Shown here in pieces: positions 1-9,218 of a stretch of DNA of 64,000 nucleotides (positions within the stretch are counted from its first letter, which is position 1; the number at the start of each line of letters is the position of its first letter). The stretch covers positions 1 to 64,000 of the forward strand of contig JAIMKV010000008.1 in assembly GCA_020692205.1 (NCBI GenBank). The letters run 5' to 3'. The notes beneath the pieces were generated by a model. That model was given only the letters and a program-made list of their open reading frames with translations, made no database searches and was not told where the DNA came from. The DNA comes from Myxosarcina sp. GA_180221_E-2-1-MAG-40_15. GTDB lineage: Bacteria > Cyanobacteriota > Cyanobacteriia > Cyanobacteriales > Xenococcaceae. The position numbers and the translations under genes were made by a program.

Positions 1-523
1 TAAAACTAGTAAGTACCTTAGCTAATTGAGCAAATATATCGGCAACTTTTGCTCCTGTTTTAGCAGAAGTCGCATAAATGCTAACTATTTGCTTAGAACT
101 ATAAAAACTGTGGTTCTCAATTAGCTTATTTAACTTTTCCTGAGGAATTAAATCTGCTTTATTCAAAGCAAGAATAATCGCCCCTTGAGGATTGACCTCA
201 AGAAACAATTTAATATGCTGGTTCAAATTGGCAAGGGTGTCACAACGAGTCAGATCGGCAACAATAATTGAACCGCTGGCTCCTTTAAGATAACTAGGAG
301 TAATCGACTTAAATTTAGTATTGCCTTCCAAATCCCAGATCAAAAGGTTAATCTGGTGCAAATTTAAATCTTTTTCGAGCTTGACTGATTTGCGAGATAC
401 CTTAACTCCTACTGTTGAAAGATATTCGTCACTAAATTGATCATCAATAAAACGTCTTACCAGACTAGTTTTACCGACATTAAAATCTCCTAGCAAACAA
501 ATTTTTTTGGTAATTATCGACAT
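1..523 (-). CDS. Ras-like small GTPase (3' end outside window)
   Basis: The first 174 residues are visible; the C terminus lies beyond position 1. All Ras-superfamily G motifs can be read: P-loop GDFNVGKTS (12-20), a switch-I threonine near residue 37, DLEGN (64-68), NKAD (121-124) and SAK (153-155). The residue that follows DxxG, the catalytic Gln61 of Ras, is Asn68, so intrinsic hydrolysis may be slow or depend on a partner. It is expected to be a cytosolic nucleotide switch. The start codon is 10 bases downstream of the stop of the OmpA-like gene on the same strand, so the two are almost certainly co-transcribed. The family assignment is firm; the biological role is inferred from the neighbours only. 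Confidence 0.9.
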   Translation of the reverse strand, partial: MSIITKKICLLGDFNVGKTSLVRRFIDDQFSDEYLSTVGVKVSRKSVKLEKDLNLHQINLLIWDLEGNTKFKSITPSYLKGASGSIIVADLTRCDTLANLNQHIKLFLEVNPQGAIILALNKADLIPQEKLNKLIENHSFYSSKQIVSIYATSAKTGAKVADIFAQLAKVLTSF

Positions 524-533
524 TAAAACTTGA

Positions 534-2756
534 TTATTGCAATAAATTCGTGGGAATAAATGGCTCAAAGCTGACATAGCGTTTAGACCATAAGGCTCTA
601 TTTGCTTGATTGTCTTCTGCGTCTGAAGGCAAAAACACTGAATCGCAATTAGTAACGAGTCTCTTAGGCTCAATTCCTCTGGCTACTAAAGCAGTTTTGA
701 CGCTTTGACAACGCTTTTTACCTAATCTTTGATTTATTTTAGTCGAACCTCGACCATCGCTGCTTACGCTCAACTTTAAATGTAGCTGAGGATAAAGATT
801 TAAAAGTTGCTCAAGGGCATTAATTTTACTCAAGTTATCGGCAAAATCTAGCTGTTCGGAATCCGATTCAAAATAAATTCGCTCCTGGACCATTGGCAGC
901 TGTCTAGCCACCTCAAAGATGATTTGTTCAACTCCAGGTATTTGACTAAAAGTTTGATTAATCGTTCGATAAATAGATTGATCAAGGATAAACCCATTAA
1001 TTGTCAAAGTTTTTGGTTGATAGCTTGTCTCAATATTTACCCTAGGCTGTTGATTAAATAAGTTGGTTAACCTCTGAATTTCACCCCCAATCAAGCTGGG
1101 GTCAAGCGGGACATCAACCGTAGCGATTTGATTATCTAACTGAAGGTTATTTTGGCTGGCAAGTTGCTGCATCATTACTGCTGCGCGATCGCGGAGATAT
1201 TTGCTGGGAACTCTACCGCTAAGGATTAATTGACCATCTTTTACCTGAGAGTCTAAACGATATACAGATAACTCTGGTGCTACATCTAGTTGCGCGGCTG
1301 CTGTTTGGGTAATATTTTGAGCCGCCCTGGCACGATAATTAACTATTACCCAGGGAATAAAAACCAAACCAAGCAGAAAAATTATCAGCCACAATAACAT
1401 AGGTGGAGACGAGGATTTTTGGGGCTGATCTTTGTTTTGTTCGCTTAACTGCTCCAGCTTAGTTCTAATTGCTAGAGGTATAGTGGCCATATTGCCACTA
1501 TACTCTTGGATGTCATTGCCGTATTTTAGGACAATTTCACCCAAAACTTGGCGAATTTTGCTTCTAAATTGCTTGTCTGGTTCTCCTTTAATCACTACTG
1601 CTAAATAGCAATATCCTGCAGCTTCTAAAGGAATCTGCCAGTCACCATAGTCGATTGAGTCTAATTCTGAGCCAGAAGTAATACAGTCATTAGCAAAGCT
1701 ACGAATCGCGGTGAGCATTCCCGCAATCATTTCCGAATCTAGCTGTTTTTCGCCTGGTTGCTGTATCTCTTGGATAACTAAACCTGAATCTTTATCAATG
1801 AGAAATATTGCTTGTACCTGATATCCGACCGATTCTTGGAAAATCAACTCGGCTTCAGAAACTCCTTGAATTCTGGCTCGTATTTTCCGTTTAATTCCTC
1901 CAAAACTAAGAGTACTTTCTACTTTACGATTGATTTCTTGCACCACCTCAACCATATATTTAGAAATCGTGCTGCCAATCACAGGATAGAGAGCATCTAC
2001 CATGGCATCGCGTTCTGATTCAATCTGAGCTTTAATTGCTTTGCCCATTTCTGGCCCTAAAACTTGGGGAATAGCATTTCCATCCAGGCGGATTTGTTCT
2101 TTGATTGATAAAGCGATTTCTGGGGCGATCGCTCTGGCAATGGCTTCGGGGTCAAGGTTCATTTCTGCGGTAATGGCAGAAGGCAGAATTTTGGCGATCG
2201 CTGCTGCCATTTTAGGTGAGTCTTCGGCGACGCGATGTTCAATTAGCTGATCGAGAACTGGTCTAACTGTTTGAATCACGCTCTCTTTAGAATCTTCTAG
2301 CTTAAATTGGAGTAATTCAACGATCAAAGGTACTAAGTTATTAACTACATCAACCAATTCTTCAGTTGAAGCCTGAACGGTATCTATGGCTGCAATTTGC
2401 TCTATGGAACTAACATTAGCAGGTTGTTTTTTTGAGGCTTTTGGCACTGTTTGACCCAAGAACGCTTCGTATTCAACTGCTTCATTTAAAATAGGTTTTG
2501 ATTCACTCTCATCAACCTTGATTTCAGGATAATTAACGCTTGGATCAATTGAATTTGATGGTTGGGGAATTTCTAAGGATAATTCCTTATTTTCTGACCA
2601 ACGGTCAGAGATCTCTGACTCGGCAAGAAAATTAGCTTCAACCACTTCTCGATCTAATAAAAAATCAATCAGATCTTCAAGTGGCTTTAAGTTAGGTGAA
2701 GCTGAATTTTGATTGCTAGCTGAAGACGGCAGATTTTCAGGAGAAGAATTCATCAT
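534..2756 (-). CDS. OmpA-C/BON membrane protein with roadblock/longin-like cytoplasmic region
   Basis: About 740 residues, with the start taken at one of two adjacent ATGs (2756 or 2753); an upstream in-frame ATG at 2858 would run deep into the mscS gene and is unlikely. Order of regions: acidic low-complexity N terminus (1-115), helical stretch (130-280), an alpha/beta segment with the pattern VQAIFLIDKDSGLVIQ (about 314-329) that recalls roadblock/LC7 or longin folds (about 300-420), one transmembrane helix (about 452-473), BON-like domains (about 490-550 and 565-620), and a C-terminal OmpA/MotB peptidoglycan-binding domain (about 625-735). The predicted topology is a cytosolic platform and a periplasmic wall anchor. 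It lies between an MscS channel gene and a Ras-like GTPase gene in one operon. The OmpA-C call is strong; the roadblock-like call is by eye and tentative. Confidence 0.82.
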   Translation of the reverse strand: MMNSSPENLPSSASNQNSASPNLKPLEDLIDFLLDREVVEANFLAESEISDRWSENKELSLEIPQPSNSIDPSVNYPEIKVDESESKPILNEAVEYEAFLGQTVPKASKKQPANVSSIEQIAAIDTVQASTEELVDVVNNLVPLIVELLQFKLEDSKESVIQTVRPVLDQLIEHRVAEDSPKMAAAIAKILPSAITAEMNLDPEAIARAIAPEIALSIKEQIRLDGNAIPQVLGPEMGKAIKAQIESERDAMVDALYPVIGSTISKYMVEVVQEINRKVESTLSFGGIKRKIRARIQGVSEAELIFQESVGYQVQAIFLIDKDSGLVIQEIQQPGEKQLDSEMIAGMLTAIRSFANDCITSGSELDSIDYGDWQIPLEAAGYCYLAVVIKGEPDKQFRSKIRQVLGEIVLKYGNDIQEYSGNMATIPLAIRTKLEQLSEQNKDQPQKSSSPPMLLWLIIFLLGLVFIPWVIVNYRARAAQNITQTAAAQLDVAPELSVYRLDSQVKDGQLILSGRVPSKYLRDRAAVMMQQLASQNNLQLDNQIATVDVPLDPSLIGGEIQRLTNLFNQQPRVNIETSYQPKTLTINGFILDQSIYRTINQTFSQIPGVEQIIFEVARQLPMVQERIYFESDSEQLDFADNLSKINALEQLLNLYPQLHLKLSVSSDGRGSTKINQRLGKKRCQSVKTALVARGIEPKRLVTNCDSVFLPSDAEDNQANRALWSKRYVSFEPFIPTNLLQ

Positions 2757-2763
2757 TAAATAT

Positions 2764-4383
2764 TTACTGCTCAAGCCAGATTTTCTGCTGTGATGTGGGC
2801 AAAGGAATATTATGTTGCTCAAAAGCTTTCTGGAGGCGGCGACGAAATTCCCGAGCAACTGCCCATTGTCTCAATGGTTCGGTCTTAATCCAAATACGAA
2901 CCACCGAACCGCGATCGCTAAAATTATCTACCCCCAGAACTTCTGGCGGTTCAATAATTTGCTCTTGCCAGTCGGACTCTTGACCCATTTCCTGAGCAAC
3001 CTGACCAATTAGTGCTAACGCCAGATCAATTTCGGCTTGATATGCCACGGGAATATCAATTTCGGCTCTCGACCACTGACTAGAAAGATTAGCTACGGTT
3101 TTGATCTCACTATTAGGAATAGTAATTAAACGCCCTTCTCCATCTCGAAGCTGAGTAATCCGCAGGTTTAAGTTTTCTACCAGCCCAGAGAATCCTCCAA
3201 CCTGGATCACATCACCCACGGCATATTGATCTTCCAAGATGATAAAAAAGCCGTTGAGAGCATCTTTAATAAAATTTTGAGAGGCGAAAGAGAGTGCTAG
3301 TCCCAAAATACCCGCACCAGCCAGCAAGGGAGTAACATTAATGCCAATTAGAGACAAAGCGGTAATAATGCCCAAAATAATCCATAAAATGGCGATGAGT
3401 CCGCCTATTAGACGGGTAATAGTCGTAATTCTGACCTGCATTCGGCGGCGGATATCCCGACTTAAAACGTAGTTTGCAGCCAGGGTGTTATTCAGCTTGG
3501 CAATTAAGATATTACTCAAGCGGATTAAAATATAAGTCGCTAAACCAACCAGAAAAATTCTCAGAGGAATCCGAATTAAGGTAATCAGTAAAATTTGCAG
3601 CGATCGCGTCTGCGGAAATAGACCGAAAATGGCTAAAATTCCCCCTAGCCATAAGGCTACCTGAACAACCTGTAATAAACGGTATTGTATTGCTCGCAGA
3701 TTCAGCTTTTGCTCTTGATTGACGTAACCAGCTAAAGACTTCAGCCAAGAAACTTCATTGGTCTGAAGCTGAGCTTTAACTTGATGAGAACGTTTTAAAC
3801 CGTCAGCAATTGCCAACTGTCCCAACAACATGATCACAGCAATAATTCCAGCTAACCTTGCCTGTCTAATCATGTGTGATCGCGATCGCTCTTGTCTGGC
3901 TTGTTTGAGTCCAGATTCAAGCTGATTGGCAATTTGTCCTGCCTGATGTTCTAGATTCACCCCTCTAGTATCAGCATCGTTAGAGTTGAGAGTCATCATG
4001 GGGAATTGGCTATCGCCTATGACCACATAAATATTTGCTTGATTTCCCTGATTTTCACTATAGACTTCTAATTGATCTTGTTGCTGAGCAAAATATGTCT
4101 GGCTAATTTCCTTTAATCTTTCTTCGGTATATCTAACTCGCTGAGTCAGGTTAGACCTTCGACCCAAAAGCCTAAATACACAGCGACCATCAAGACGTAC
4201 ACAAGCAGAAACCACAGCGTTGTCTGGATTTTGGTTTAAATTAAAAGTTTCCCAATTAATTTGCGGCAAAAAAGGCAGCTGCGCTCGGACAGAAACCGTC
4301 AGAGGCAAATAAAAAGCTAAAGTTAGAATCAAGACTACTAAGCCTCTACGGAGCATAATTCTCAGCCAACTAGTTTTCAACAT
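2764..4383 (-). CDS. MscS-family mechanosensitive channel
   Basis: 539 residues. A signal peptide or N-terminal hydrophobic segment (about 13-34) precedes a ~140-residue periplasmic domain containing VRLDGRCVF (62-70). Membrane helices follow at about 176-193, 238-257, 262-288 and 320-346, then the pore-lining helix rich in Gly and Ala (LLAGAGILGLALSFASQNF, 353-371), and the beta and C-terminal domains typical of MscS (GDVIQVGGFSGLVE). It should act as a tension-gated ion channel in the inner membrane. It is the first gene of the operon with the OmpA-like protein, whose likely start is about 8 bases after this stop. A paralogue with the same N-terminal domain layout lies at 24609-26360. Confidence 0.95.
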   Translation of the reverse strand: MLKTSWLRIMLRRGLVVLILTLAFYLPLTVSVRAQLPFLPQINWETFNLNQNPDNAVVSACVRLDGRCVFRLLGRRSNLTQRVRYTEERLKEISQTYFAQQQDQLEVYSENQGNQANIYVVIGDSQFPMMTLNSNDADTRGVNLEHQAGQIANQLESGLKQARQERSRSHMIRQARLAGIIAVIMLLGQLAIADGLKRSHQVKAQLQTNEVSWLKSLAGYVNQEQKLNLRAIQYRLLQVVQVALWLGGILAIFGLFPQTRSLQILLITLIRIPLRIFLVGLATYILIRLSNILIAKLNNTLAANYVLSRDIRRRMQVRITTITRLIGGLIAILWIILGIITALSLIGINVTPLLAGAGILGLALSFASQNFIKDALNGFFIILEDQYAVGDVIQVGGFSGLVENLNLRITQLRDGEGRLITIPNSEIKTVANLSSQWSRAEIDIPVAYQAEIDLALALIGQVAQEMGQESDWQEQIIEPPEVLGVDNFSDRGSVVRIWIKTEPLRQWAVAREFRRRLQKAFEQHNIPLPTSQQKIWLEQ

Positions 4384-4549
4384 AAGCCTGATATTAGTTC
4401 AACTGCAAATTATCTAACGATTGCTGACTAATAACAATCTCAATTAGCTAATTTTATTAGCGCCAGCTAACTTAACTAATCGCTAATAGCTTCAAGAATC
4501 GAGATATAATTTGTTACGAAAGCCTTTTTAATACTTTGTTCTTTGCCTT

Positions 4550-4903
4550 ATGAATAATAATCCTGTCACTAACGCCTTTTTTTTTGGTAGAGCCTTAGCA
4601 GAAGTCATGAGCGAAAAGCTCGAAGAATCGTTCACTAACGCTATGAGCGACTTAGGCAAATTTGATGCTGAACAAAGAGAAAACTTAAGACAATTTATGG
4701 AAGAGGTGCAGCTACGAGCCGAACGTACGGCAAATAACACTGGCTACCCTGGCAATAGCCATAACAATAGTACTGGTAATGCTTCGAGTACAATTAATAT
4801 TGATATTATCAGCAACAACTCAGATGATTTACAGACCATGCTTGATCGACTAAGAGCTGAAATTGCTACTTTGAGGGCTGAATTAAAAAAATATCGCAAT
4901 TAA
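4550..4903 (+). CDS. small conserved cyanobacterial protein, DUF6825-like
   Basis: 117 residues, ATG start. The N-terminal half ([19 protein letters not shown], then [18 protein letters not shown]) resembles a conserved cyanobacterial and plastid family that I recall as DUF6825; its function is unknown to me. A Gly/Asn/Ser-rich linker (about 62-85) connects to a C-terminal coiled coil ([20 protein letters not shown]). It has no signal peptide and no clear membrane segment. It is divergently oriented from the mscS operon with about 165 bases between starts, which should hold both promoters. An antisense open frame over this gene is a shadow. The gene is secure; the family name comes from memory. 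Confidence 0.82.
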   Translation: MNNNPVTNAFFFGRALAEVMSEKLEESFTNAMSDLGKFDAEQRENLRQFMEEVQLRAERTANNTGYPGNSHNNSTGNASSTINIDIISNNSDDLQTMLDRLRAEIATLRAELKKYRN

Positions 4904-5096
4904 TACAAATCTTATTAGGCAGATTGTCTATCTCAATAACTCCTTGTTCTTTAAGCTTTCTGTCCATTTATCTTAATCTGATTAGCCAAGTGTCGCTGTT
5001 AATTAGCTGTCTTTTTAACCATATGTCGCTACTATTTAGATTAGTTAATCTTACTTAACCAAATAACATCATAATTAACTTTTTGTTATAAACTCA

Positions 5097-6890
5097 GTGT
5101 CTCCTGCTTTTCCCAATCAAAATTCAATAGATTACGAGTCGAATAAGTCCGACCAAGTGAAGAACGAACTGGCGTCTGTTTCATCCCAATCTTACGACAC
5201 AAAAGCTGGACTACTAGTTGCTACTAAATCCTATCGCTGGAATCGAGCCAAATATTCTCGAAATCGTCGCCGAATTGATATTTGGCTGTTTGCATTTTCG
5301 TTTTTGTTTAGTAACTGGCGCGATAATCGCAAGTGGACTTATTTTGGCGGATATACCCCAGAAAAGCAGGCGACCAGACGTAGATCGCAAGCTGCTTGGA
5401 TTAGAGAGAATTTCCTAGAGTTAGGACCTACTTTTATTAAACTTGGTCAGTTATTTTCCACCCGCGCTGATTTATTTCCGATTGAATATGTAGAAGAATT
5501 ATCAAAGCTACAGGATCGAGTACCTGCCTTCCCCTATGAACAAGTAAAAGAAACCGTTGAGTCGGATTTTGCTAAACCAATCAATCAACTGTTTTCTAGT
5601 TTCGATCCAATTCCTTTAGCAGCAGCCAGCTTGGGTCAGGTGCATAGAGCAAAGCTACACAGCGGTGAGGATGTAGTAGTCAAGGTGCAAAGACCAGGAC
5701 TCAAGCAGCTATTTACCGTAGATTTGGCTATCTTACGCCAGATTGCTCGCTATTTTCAGAACCATCCTAAATGGGGCGAAAACCGAGACTGGATGGGAAT
5801 TTATGACGAATGTTGTCGAATTTTGTGGGAAGAAACAGATTATCTTCAAGAAGGTCGCAACGCCGATACTTTCCGTCGTAACTTTAGAAATGAAGATTGG
5901 GTTTGCGTACCGCGGGTTTATTGGAAATATGCTTCTCCTAGAGTCTTAACTTTAGAGTACATGCCGGGCATCAAAATTAGCCATTACGAAGCACTTGAAG
6001 CTGCTGGTCTAGACCGTAAGGTACTAGCAAGGCTAGGGGCAAAAGCTTATCTACAGCAGATTCTCAATGGAGGCTTCTTTCATGCCGATCCACACCCAGG
6101 AAACATTGCAGTTAATACAGATGGGTCTTTAATTTTCTATGATTTCGGTATGATGGGTCAGATCGAAAGCAATATTCGAGAAGGCTTAATGGACACTTTA
6201 GTAGGAGTGGCGCAAAAAAATTCTGATAAGGTAGTGAACTCGCTAATCAATTTAGGAGCTTTAGTACCTACGGGGGACATGAGTTCGGTCAGGCGTTCGA
6301 TTCAGTTTATGCTGGATAATTTTATGGATAAGCCTTTTGAGGAACAGTCCGTAGACGCAATTAGCGAAGATTTATATGAGATTGCTTATGGTCAACCGTT
6401 TCGCTTTCCTGCTACCTTTACTTTTGTGATGCGAGCCTTTTCTACCTTAGAAGGCGTTGGCAAAGGTCTAGATCCCGAATTCAACTTTATGGAAGTAGCT
6501 CAACCCTATGCAATGAAGCTTATGACTAATAATAATAGCGCCAACGGCAGCACAATTTTTGATGAATTGGGTAGACAAGCAGCACAGGTCGGTACAGCAG
6601 CTCTTGGGTTACCTGGTCGAATCGACGATACAATAGATAAATTAGAAAGAGGAGATTTGCGAGTCCGCGTTCGTTCCCTTGAATCGGAACGGGTTATGCG
6701 TCGCTTAAGTGCCATTCAACTAGGAACGAACTATACTGTATTATTTAGTGCGTTACTTATTTGTGCCACTCTCCTTTTGATTAGTGAGTTTGAGATTTTG
6801 GCAGCGATCGCTGCTATGATTGCACTCGTGCCTGGATGGGCATTAATGCGATTACTAAAGCGTCTTGATCGCATTGATCGTATGTTCTAA
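5097..6890 (+). CDS. ABC1/AarF/UbiB-type atypical kinase
   Basis: 597 residues with a GTG start; no ATG is available near the N terminus and the start gives the usual family length. It shows the diagnostic ABC1 KxGQ motif (IKLGQ, 114-118), the alanine-rich loop PLAAASLGQVHRA (about 173-185), an invariant lysine in VVVKVQRP (193-200), the catalytic HADPHPGN and DFG (YDFGMMG). Two hydrophobic helices close the C terminus. ABC1 kinases of cyanobacteria and plastids are linked to quinone and tocopherol metabolism and to stress responses; which substrate this one serves cannot be read here. It is followed 69 bases later by a PP2C phosphatase on the same strand. Confidence 0.95.
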   Translation: MSPAFPNQNSIDYESNKSDQVKNELASVSSQSYDTKAGLLVATKSYRWNRAKYSRNRRRIDIWLFAFSFLFSNWRDNRKWTYFGGYTPEKQATRRRSQAAWIRENFLELGPTFIKLGQLFSTRADLFPIEYVEELSKLQDRVPAFPYEQVKETVESDFAKPINQLFSSFDPIPLAAASLGQVHRAKLHSGEDVVVKVQRPGLKQLFTVDLAILRQIARYFQNHPKWGENRDWMGIYDECCRILWEETDYLQEGRNADTFRRNFRNEDWVCVPRVYWKYASPRVLTLEYMPGIKISHYEALEAAGLDRKVLARLGAKAYLQQILNGGFFHADPHPGNIAVNTDGSLIFYDFGMMGQIESNIREGLMDTLVGVAQKNSDKVVNSLINLGALVPTGDMSSVRRSIQFMLDNFMDKPFEEQSVDAISEDLYEIAYGQPFRFPATFTFVMRAFSTLEGVGKGLDPEFNFMEVAQPYAMKLMTNNNSANGSTIFDELGRQAAQVGTAALGLPGRIDDTIDKLERGDLRVRVRSLESERVMRRLSAIQLGTNYTVLFSALLICATLLLISEFEILAAIAAMIALVPGWALMRLLKRLDRIDRMF

Positions 6891-6959
6891 AAAGATATTA
6901 GACTCCAATCACTAGTTGAGTGTATCTTTAGTTTTTATCAGTTTATAGACTAACTGTTT

Positions 6960-7685
6960 ATGAAGCGTCAATTTATAGGTCTTACGGATACAGGGGTTGT
7001 CAGAACAGCCAACCAAGATAATTACTTTGTAGACGATGAGTTAGGACGTTTTTTTATTGTAGCCGATGGTATGGGGGGACATGCTGGCGGGCAAGAAGCC
7101 AGTAAAATAGCTACAGAAATAATTTATGCCTATTTGCAACAGCATTGGGACTCTTCCTTAGACTCACAGATTCTACTCAAAGAAGCGGTGGAAAAAGCTA
7201 ACGTCAGCATCATTAAAGATCAGCGTAGTAACCCCGCCAGAAGCGATATGGGTACTACCGTGGTAGTACTGATGTTTCGCGATGAAAAGCCTTTGTGCGC
7301 TCATGTAGGAGATTCTCGATTATATCGTTGGCGAGGTTCTCAGTTAGAGCAAATTACTGAAGATCATACCTGGGTTGGCATGGCTTTGAAAAAAGGCGAA
7401 ATTAATGCAGAACAGGCAAAATTTCATCCTTGGAGGCACGTTTTATCCCAGTGTTTGGGGCGAGAAGATTTGCAGCACATTGATATTCAGCAATTTGAAG
7501 TGCGAGCTGGCGATCGCCTATTAATTTGTAGCGACGGTTTGACCGAAGAAGTTACCGATGAGCAAATTGAAACTGCTTTAGCTAATTTAACAACCTGCCA
7601 AGAAACTGCTCAAGAATTGATTGATGCAGCCAAGGCAGCAGGGGGATCGGATAACATTACAGTAGTTATTGTCGAACAAGAATAG
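6960..7685 (+). CDS. PP2C-family Ser/Thr protein phosphatase (Stp1/PppA type)
   Basis: 241 residues, the length of the compact bacterial PP2C/PPM phosphatases without extra domains. Metal-binding and catalytic motifs are in order: RxxNQDN near the N terminus (RTANQDNY), VADGMGGHAGGQEAS, SDMGTTVVVL, HVGDSRLYRW, SDGLTEEV and the terminal GGSDNITVVIV. It should remove phosphate from serine or threonine residues of cytosolic proteins using Mn or Mg. It sits directly downstream of the ABC1 kinase and 33 bases upstream of an M20 amidohydrolase, so it may share a transcript with both. Confidence 0.96.
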   Translation: MKRQFIGLTDTGVVRTANQDNYFVDDELGRFFIVADGMGGHAGGQEASKIATEIIYAYLQQHWDSSLDSQILLKEAVEKANVSIIKDQRSNPARSDMGTTVVVLMFRDEKPLCAHVGDSRLYRWRGSQLEQITEDHTWVGMALKKGEINAEQAKFHPWRHVLSQCLGREDLQHIDIQQFEVRAGDRLLICSDGLTEEVTDEQIETALANLTTCQETAQELIDAAKAAGGSDNITVVIVEQE

Positions 7686-7718
7686 CCCCAAACACCGCGC
7701 GATTGTCAACTAACCTAA

Positions 7719-8900
7719 ATGCTTGCTGAAATAAAAAAGTCTGCTGAGAAATTTGCCCCACGATTGATTGAAATCCGTCGCCATCTTCATGCCCATCCTG
7801 AACTGAGTGGTGAAGAACACCAAACTTCTGCCTACATTGCAGGAGTACTCTCTTCCTGCGGTCTGAATGTCACCGAAGCAGTTGGCAAGACGGGAGTTAT
7901 TGGTGATTTAGCAGGTTCAGGAAGCGATAGTCGTACTTTGGCAATTCGCACTGATATGGATGCCCTACCAATTCAGGAACATCTTGAATTAGATTTTGCC
8001 TCTCGTCAACCAGGAATTATGCACGCTTGTGGCCATGATGTTCATGCTACCCTGGGTTTGGGTACAGCGATGGTATTATCTCAGCTATCGGGTAAGTTGC
8101 CTGGAAATATCCGCTTTTTGTTTCAGCCAGCTGAAGAAATTGCGTTAGGGGCGAAATGGATGGTGGAAGATGGCGTTATGGAAGGAGTAGATGCGATTTA
8201 TGGAGTTCATGTATTTCCCTCGATTCCCGTGCGTCGAGTTGGGATTCGCTATGGAGCATTAACTTCAGCAGCGGATGAATTAGAAATTGTCATCCAGGGA
8301 GAGTCAGGACACGGTGCGCGTCCCCATCAGGCAATCGACGCTATTTGGATCGCTTCACAGGTAATTACTACACTACAGCAGGCAATCAGTCGGACTCAAA
8401 ACCCTTTACATCCGATTGTTTTGTCTATAGGGCAAATAGAAGGTGGTAGAGCGCCTAATATAATTGCTGACTACGTACGAATGGTTGGTACAGTGCGATC
8501 GCTTCATCCTGAAAGCCATGCTAATTTACCCCAATGGGTTGAGAATATTGTTCAAGGTATTTGTCAAACTTACGGTGCTAAGTGCCAAGTAAATTACCGT
8601 AGAGGTGTTCCCTCGGTACACAACGACCAAATCCTAACTCAAATTATTGAAACAGCTACTCGCGAAGCCTGGGGGGATGATAGCGTGCAGATTTTGCCTG
8701 ACCCTTCTTTAGGTGCGGAAGATTTTGCTATTTATTTGGATAAAGTACCTGGTTGTATGTTTCGTCTCGGAGTCGGACACCAAAATAAAACTAACTACCC
8801 TCTCCATCATCCGAAATTTGAAGTGGATGAAGATGCTATTCTAACGGGAGTGGTCACAATGGCTTATGCTGCTTGTAAGTATTGGCAGGTAGCAGCTTAA
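7719..8900 (+). CDS. M20-family amidohydrolase
   Basis: 393 residues, ATG start. It matches the M20D amidohydrolase/hippurate hydrolase/IAA-amino acid hydrolase group: RRHLHAHPELSGEE at the N terminus, the metal-binding MHACGHDVHATLG, the catalytic glutamate pair in PAEEIALGAKWM, a dimerisation lid (about 185-300, GESGHGARPHQAIDA), and a C-terminal metal histidine region (NYPLHHPKFEVDE). Its substrate is probably an N-acyl or N-acetyl amino acid. It is the last gene of the plus-strand run that starts with the ABC1 kinase; a palindromic terminator begins 29 bases after its stop. Confidence 0.93.
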   Translation: MLAEIKKSAEKFAPRLIEIRRHLHAHPELSGEEHQTSAYIAGVLSSCGLNVTEAVGKTGVIGDLAGSGSDSRTLAIRTDMDALPIQEHLELDFASRQPGIMHACGHDVHATLGLGTAMVLSQLSGKLPGNIRFLFQPAEEIALGAKWMVEDGVMEGVDAIYGVHVFPSIPVRRVGIRYGALTSAADELEIVIQGESGHGARPHQAIDAIWIASQVITTLQQAISRTQNPLHPIVLSIGQIEGGRAPNIIADYVRMVGTVRSLHPESHANLPQWVENIVQGICQTYGAKCQVNYRRGVPSVHNDQILTQIIETATREAWGDDSVQILPDPSLGAEDFAIYLDKVPGCMFRLGVGHQNKTNYPLHHPKFEVDEDAILTGVVTMAYAACKYWQVAA

Positions 8901-8929
8901 CTTAATTCTTGGACAATGGTAACGAGTAA

Positions 8930-8968
8930 ACATCTGAATTAATCGCGATTAATTCAGATGTTTTTTTA
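8930..8968 (+). terminator. perfect 32-base palindromic terminator
   Basis: Bases 8930-8961 form a perfect inverted repeat with a 16-base arm (ACATCTGAATTAATCG) followed by seven T residues. On RNA it would fold as a long hairpin after the amidohydrolase gene. The preceding bases are not a clear A-run, so it mainly serves the plus strand. Confidence 0.8.
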
Positions 8969-9011
8969 GCATAACCAATCTAGCTTAACTTAAGTCAAAC
9001 TTGGTTGCTGC

Positions 9012-9218
9012 CTAACTAACCCAAACACAGGCAAACACCACAAACGTAAAACAGATTACATTTAAGCTTAATAAAAGTACCCATTGACCTAGATTAATAA
9101 AGCTAAATTGATTGAAAGACTCAATAGCCTGATTTGCTATCTTTGGCGAAAAGTTTGTCTGGCGTTTTTCAATAGCAATTAAGTTTGAGTAATTAGATTC
9201 AACTGAGTTGTTTGGCAT
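9012..9218 (-). CDS. small single-span membrane protein, unknown
   Basis: 68 residues. The first 40 are polar (Asn- and Ser-rich), and the C terminus forms one clear transmembrane helix (LGQWVLLLSLNVICFTFVVF, about 43-62). No family is recognised and no convincing Shine-Dalgarno sequence precedes the ATG. The gene would converge on the terminator at 8930. It is supported by its hydrophobic profile and by lying in a stretch with no competing gene, so it is a plausible but unproven small gene. Confidence 0.45.
   Translation of the reverse strand: MPNNSVESNYSNLIAIEKRQTNFSPKIANQAIESFNQFSFINLGQWVLLLSLNVICFTFVVFACVWVS

Noticed and set aside
2757-2858. N-terminal extension of the OmpA-like protein to an ATG at 2858
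   Set aside because: It would overlap the last 30-odd codons of the channel gene, and the added residues look unlike a real N terminus; ATGs at 2756 and 2753 give a normal spacing.
4528-4740. Minus-strand open frame over the DUF6825-like gene
   Set aside because: It is antisense to a conserved-looking gene and has no family signature.
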